NCBI RefSeq assembly: GCF_000346485.2
Contig: NZ_KQ976354.1
Location: 5,874,824 to 5,938,823, forward strand
Length of the DNA: 64,000 nt
Source of the DNA: Scytonema hofmannii PCC 7110
GTDB taxonomy: Bacteria > Cyanobacteriota > Cyanobacteriia > Cyanobacteriales > Nostocaceae
Reading direction: 5' to 3'
Part shown: positions 63,601 to 64,000 of the stretch, piece by piece
Layout: the number at the start of each line of letters is the position of its first letter
How positions within the stretch are numbered: the stretch's first letter is position 1
Position numbers and translations under genes: made by a program
Notes under the pieces: generated by a model
The model's input: the letters and a program-made list of their open reading frames with translations, nothing else
Databases searched by the model: none
What the model was told of the DNA's origin: nothing

Positions 63601-64000
63601 GAAAGATGAGGAGAGGGTAAGGGAGTGAGGGGGCGAGGGGGGGATGATAACCAAGTCACTAACCAACCGCAAATGCCAAGCGCTAATCCTAGTTGCTGAA
63701 TATCGACTTTGGCAATGAAGATCGCCCTGCCCAAGAGTACGATTAAGGCAAAAATAATGATGGCTGTATATAAATTAGTACTTTTTTCTTTGCTTTGGGT
63801 AGGGGAAGGAACATCACCCTCTTGTTTAAGGGGAGGCGCGCTGTTGTGAGGGCTATCCCCATAGAAGTGACTGCCTTTAGTTGGGGAGTTCTTCTGGTAA
63901 TGAGTGCGATAAAGACTAGCGATCGCTGTTCCTATAGTTGCCAAATATACAGCTATAAGAGGAAATCCCGGTAATTGCCAACCCCAATGCAAGTATGATA
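60672..64000 (-). CDS. Very large multi-pass membrane protein (5' end outside window)
   Basis: At least 1106 residues, almost entirely hydrophobic helices joined by short loops (for example LLLVIAIAEWLLSPGLGIWR; IGLAVATALMFVNTYYLRQ; GALWYVTPIGLSLLYIAQF); more than 25 membrane segments are likely. The frame is open to the right edge, so the start at TTG 63992 is not reliable. It recalls the very large uncharacterised integral membrane proteins of cyanobacteria; no transporter motif is visible. Polar Ser/Pro-rich loops (at about 63600 and 63810) contain low-complexity DNA. Function unknown. Confidence 0.8.
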   Translation of the reverse strand, partial: SYLHWGWQLPGFPLIAVYLATIGTAIASLYRTHYQKNSPTKGSHFYGDSPHNSAPPLKQEGDVPSPTQSKEKSTNLYTAIIIFALIVLLGRAIFIAKVDIQQLGLALGICGWLVTWLSSPPRPLTPLPSPHLSWEPLGGILLLLGWLVSVGTPFPWQATVVSFLGLWFFNRRLQHNGVRADVGAIFIIGLETIWLGWRLVPDNFQQSLVTLATQLVGSQNAPWELLSVALFPYIILMLALADRCYRANKVKLAHFAELLTLLFGILLTAISLANPTLRSVNLVLSTIALWRVSQRRPLTRDYLVYMTQMALVLTICSVVDSILPTLTQEVWASLLLVIAIAEWLLSPGLGIWRRSAWHMGLGLAVLSYILLWGNAHLVWIGSGNGSENLGLIWLVTPMTLTSLASWGYKTQTSAASRSISNIWLSIAALGLAQLLTLPLAGGRLIGLAVATALMFVNTYYLRQKPWAVMTVGYGLGAIAALLWEGVPGLPKLSAQGWFVVGAVTITILWILRKWFDNKRTKNTEKVEVPDTSSTLPQIYAIAFDRWAMALCIAELLLLSIHSLLVYQNLVEPGFLYLISSTVTLSAIVYRSWQQPNDWGFYGIAWCLELFIAELLGFGEHSLIQIAIANVTLGLMTQLLGEFWQRRHQLAKLPNRWHILPLVYGVFGVLLRTQTLTNWTGLSSFAVALIAIGVGRRNQKYKPLVYLGLIGVSVSAYELLLYQLLQASSGAYGDGFIAMSVLGTGIMYAYRVLSPWLLNYLRLTSQELSAIAHIHWFFSSSLLVAACLSPIEARTLGLGTGLFLIRYAIFQGRRSSDSITPQKNKNSLTPTPYSPLPTPSFWVYIGLLQIACLRAFLPDIPIIELLEKQLLPWLGAIASVIAYFLYILPWETWGWDRTPWRRSAYFLPLIFLWQTRVEVLPISLIVAASFYAIVAKTGNKFRLTYISLALGNWALFRWFAVLNFTGALWYVTPIGLSLLYIAQFDPDLKLPNMKSFRHFLRLLGCGIICGWAIVFNQNAPFIPGIFSLIAVFAGLALRVRAFLYIGVTAFFITSFYQLVLLSLQYSFFKWVVGLLVGIALLTIAANFETRREQLNSLLRNASQQLQAWE

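Overview
The window looks like an accessory region of a filamentous, probably heterocyst-forming cyanobacterium (Nostocales type). The evidence is the density of HIP1-type GCGATCGC octamers, heptanucleotide tandem repeats of the STRR type, dispersed hairpin repeats typical of these genomes, and gene families concentrated in them (DUF1822, CHAT and CHASE2 proteins, nSTAND1-WD40, Uma2, DUF4351, two-partner-secretion haemagglutinins). I saw no rRNA, tRNA, CRISPR array or intact transposase.

Layout. 1-6.4 kb: 5' part of recR, a HIT protein, broken genes (isochorismatase, DUF4351, a secreted protease) and an intact secreted serine protease with TPRs. 6.4-15.7 kb: small genes, an intact ParDE pair, a scrap of plasmid-type primase, an S2P protease gene pair, a HTH/NB-ARC protein, and a series of decayed toxin-antitoxin (TA) loci. 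15.8-22.6 kb: comM, a metacaspase-lipase fusion, Uma2, MoaD and two copies of a 163-bp terminal-inverted-repeat element. 22.6-29.5 kb: NurA-HerA with a duplicated NurA 5' fragment and more TA loci. 29.5-33.5 kb: a divergent STAND-WD40 / CHAT pair sharing a short Gly/Asn motif. 34-38.3 kb: sbcD-sbcC. 38.4-44 kb: a UPF0175/DUF3368 TA pair, a P-loop GTPase with a WD40 protein, a PD-(D/E)xK nuclease pair, and HicB and Uma2 remnants. 44.2-55.3 kb: sigma factor-DUF1822-CHAT/CHASE2, converging on a TpsA-TpsB-CHAT/TPR operon. 55.7-58.3 kb: three secreted proteins, one with a CHAP cell-wall hydrolase domain. 58.4-60.3 kb: a duplicated sbcC 3' fragment, HicB with truncated HicA, and Uma2. 60.7 kb-end: a very large membrane protein.

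Two themes stand out. First, the region is a conflict/defence island: STAND, NB-ARC, CHAT, caspase and GTPase regulators sit beside nucleases (HerA-NurA, SbcCD, Uma2, PD-(D/E)xK) and many TA modules. The best candidate for a new system is the pair at 29512-33467, where the sensor ATPase and a predicted protease carry matching motifs that could mediate homotypic assembly. Second, many genes exist here as partial second copies (sbcC, nurA, GNAT, comM, HIT, protease-TPR, DUF4351, hicB, Uma2, an antitoxin), usually joined directly to unrelated sequence, and in several TA loci the toxin is broken while the antitoxin frame stays open. All family assignments come from reading motifs by eye and have not been checked by database search.
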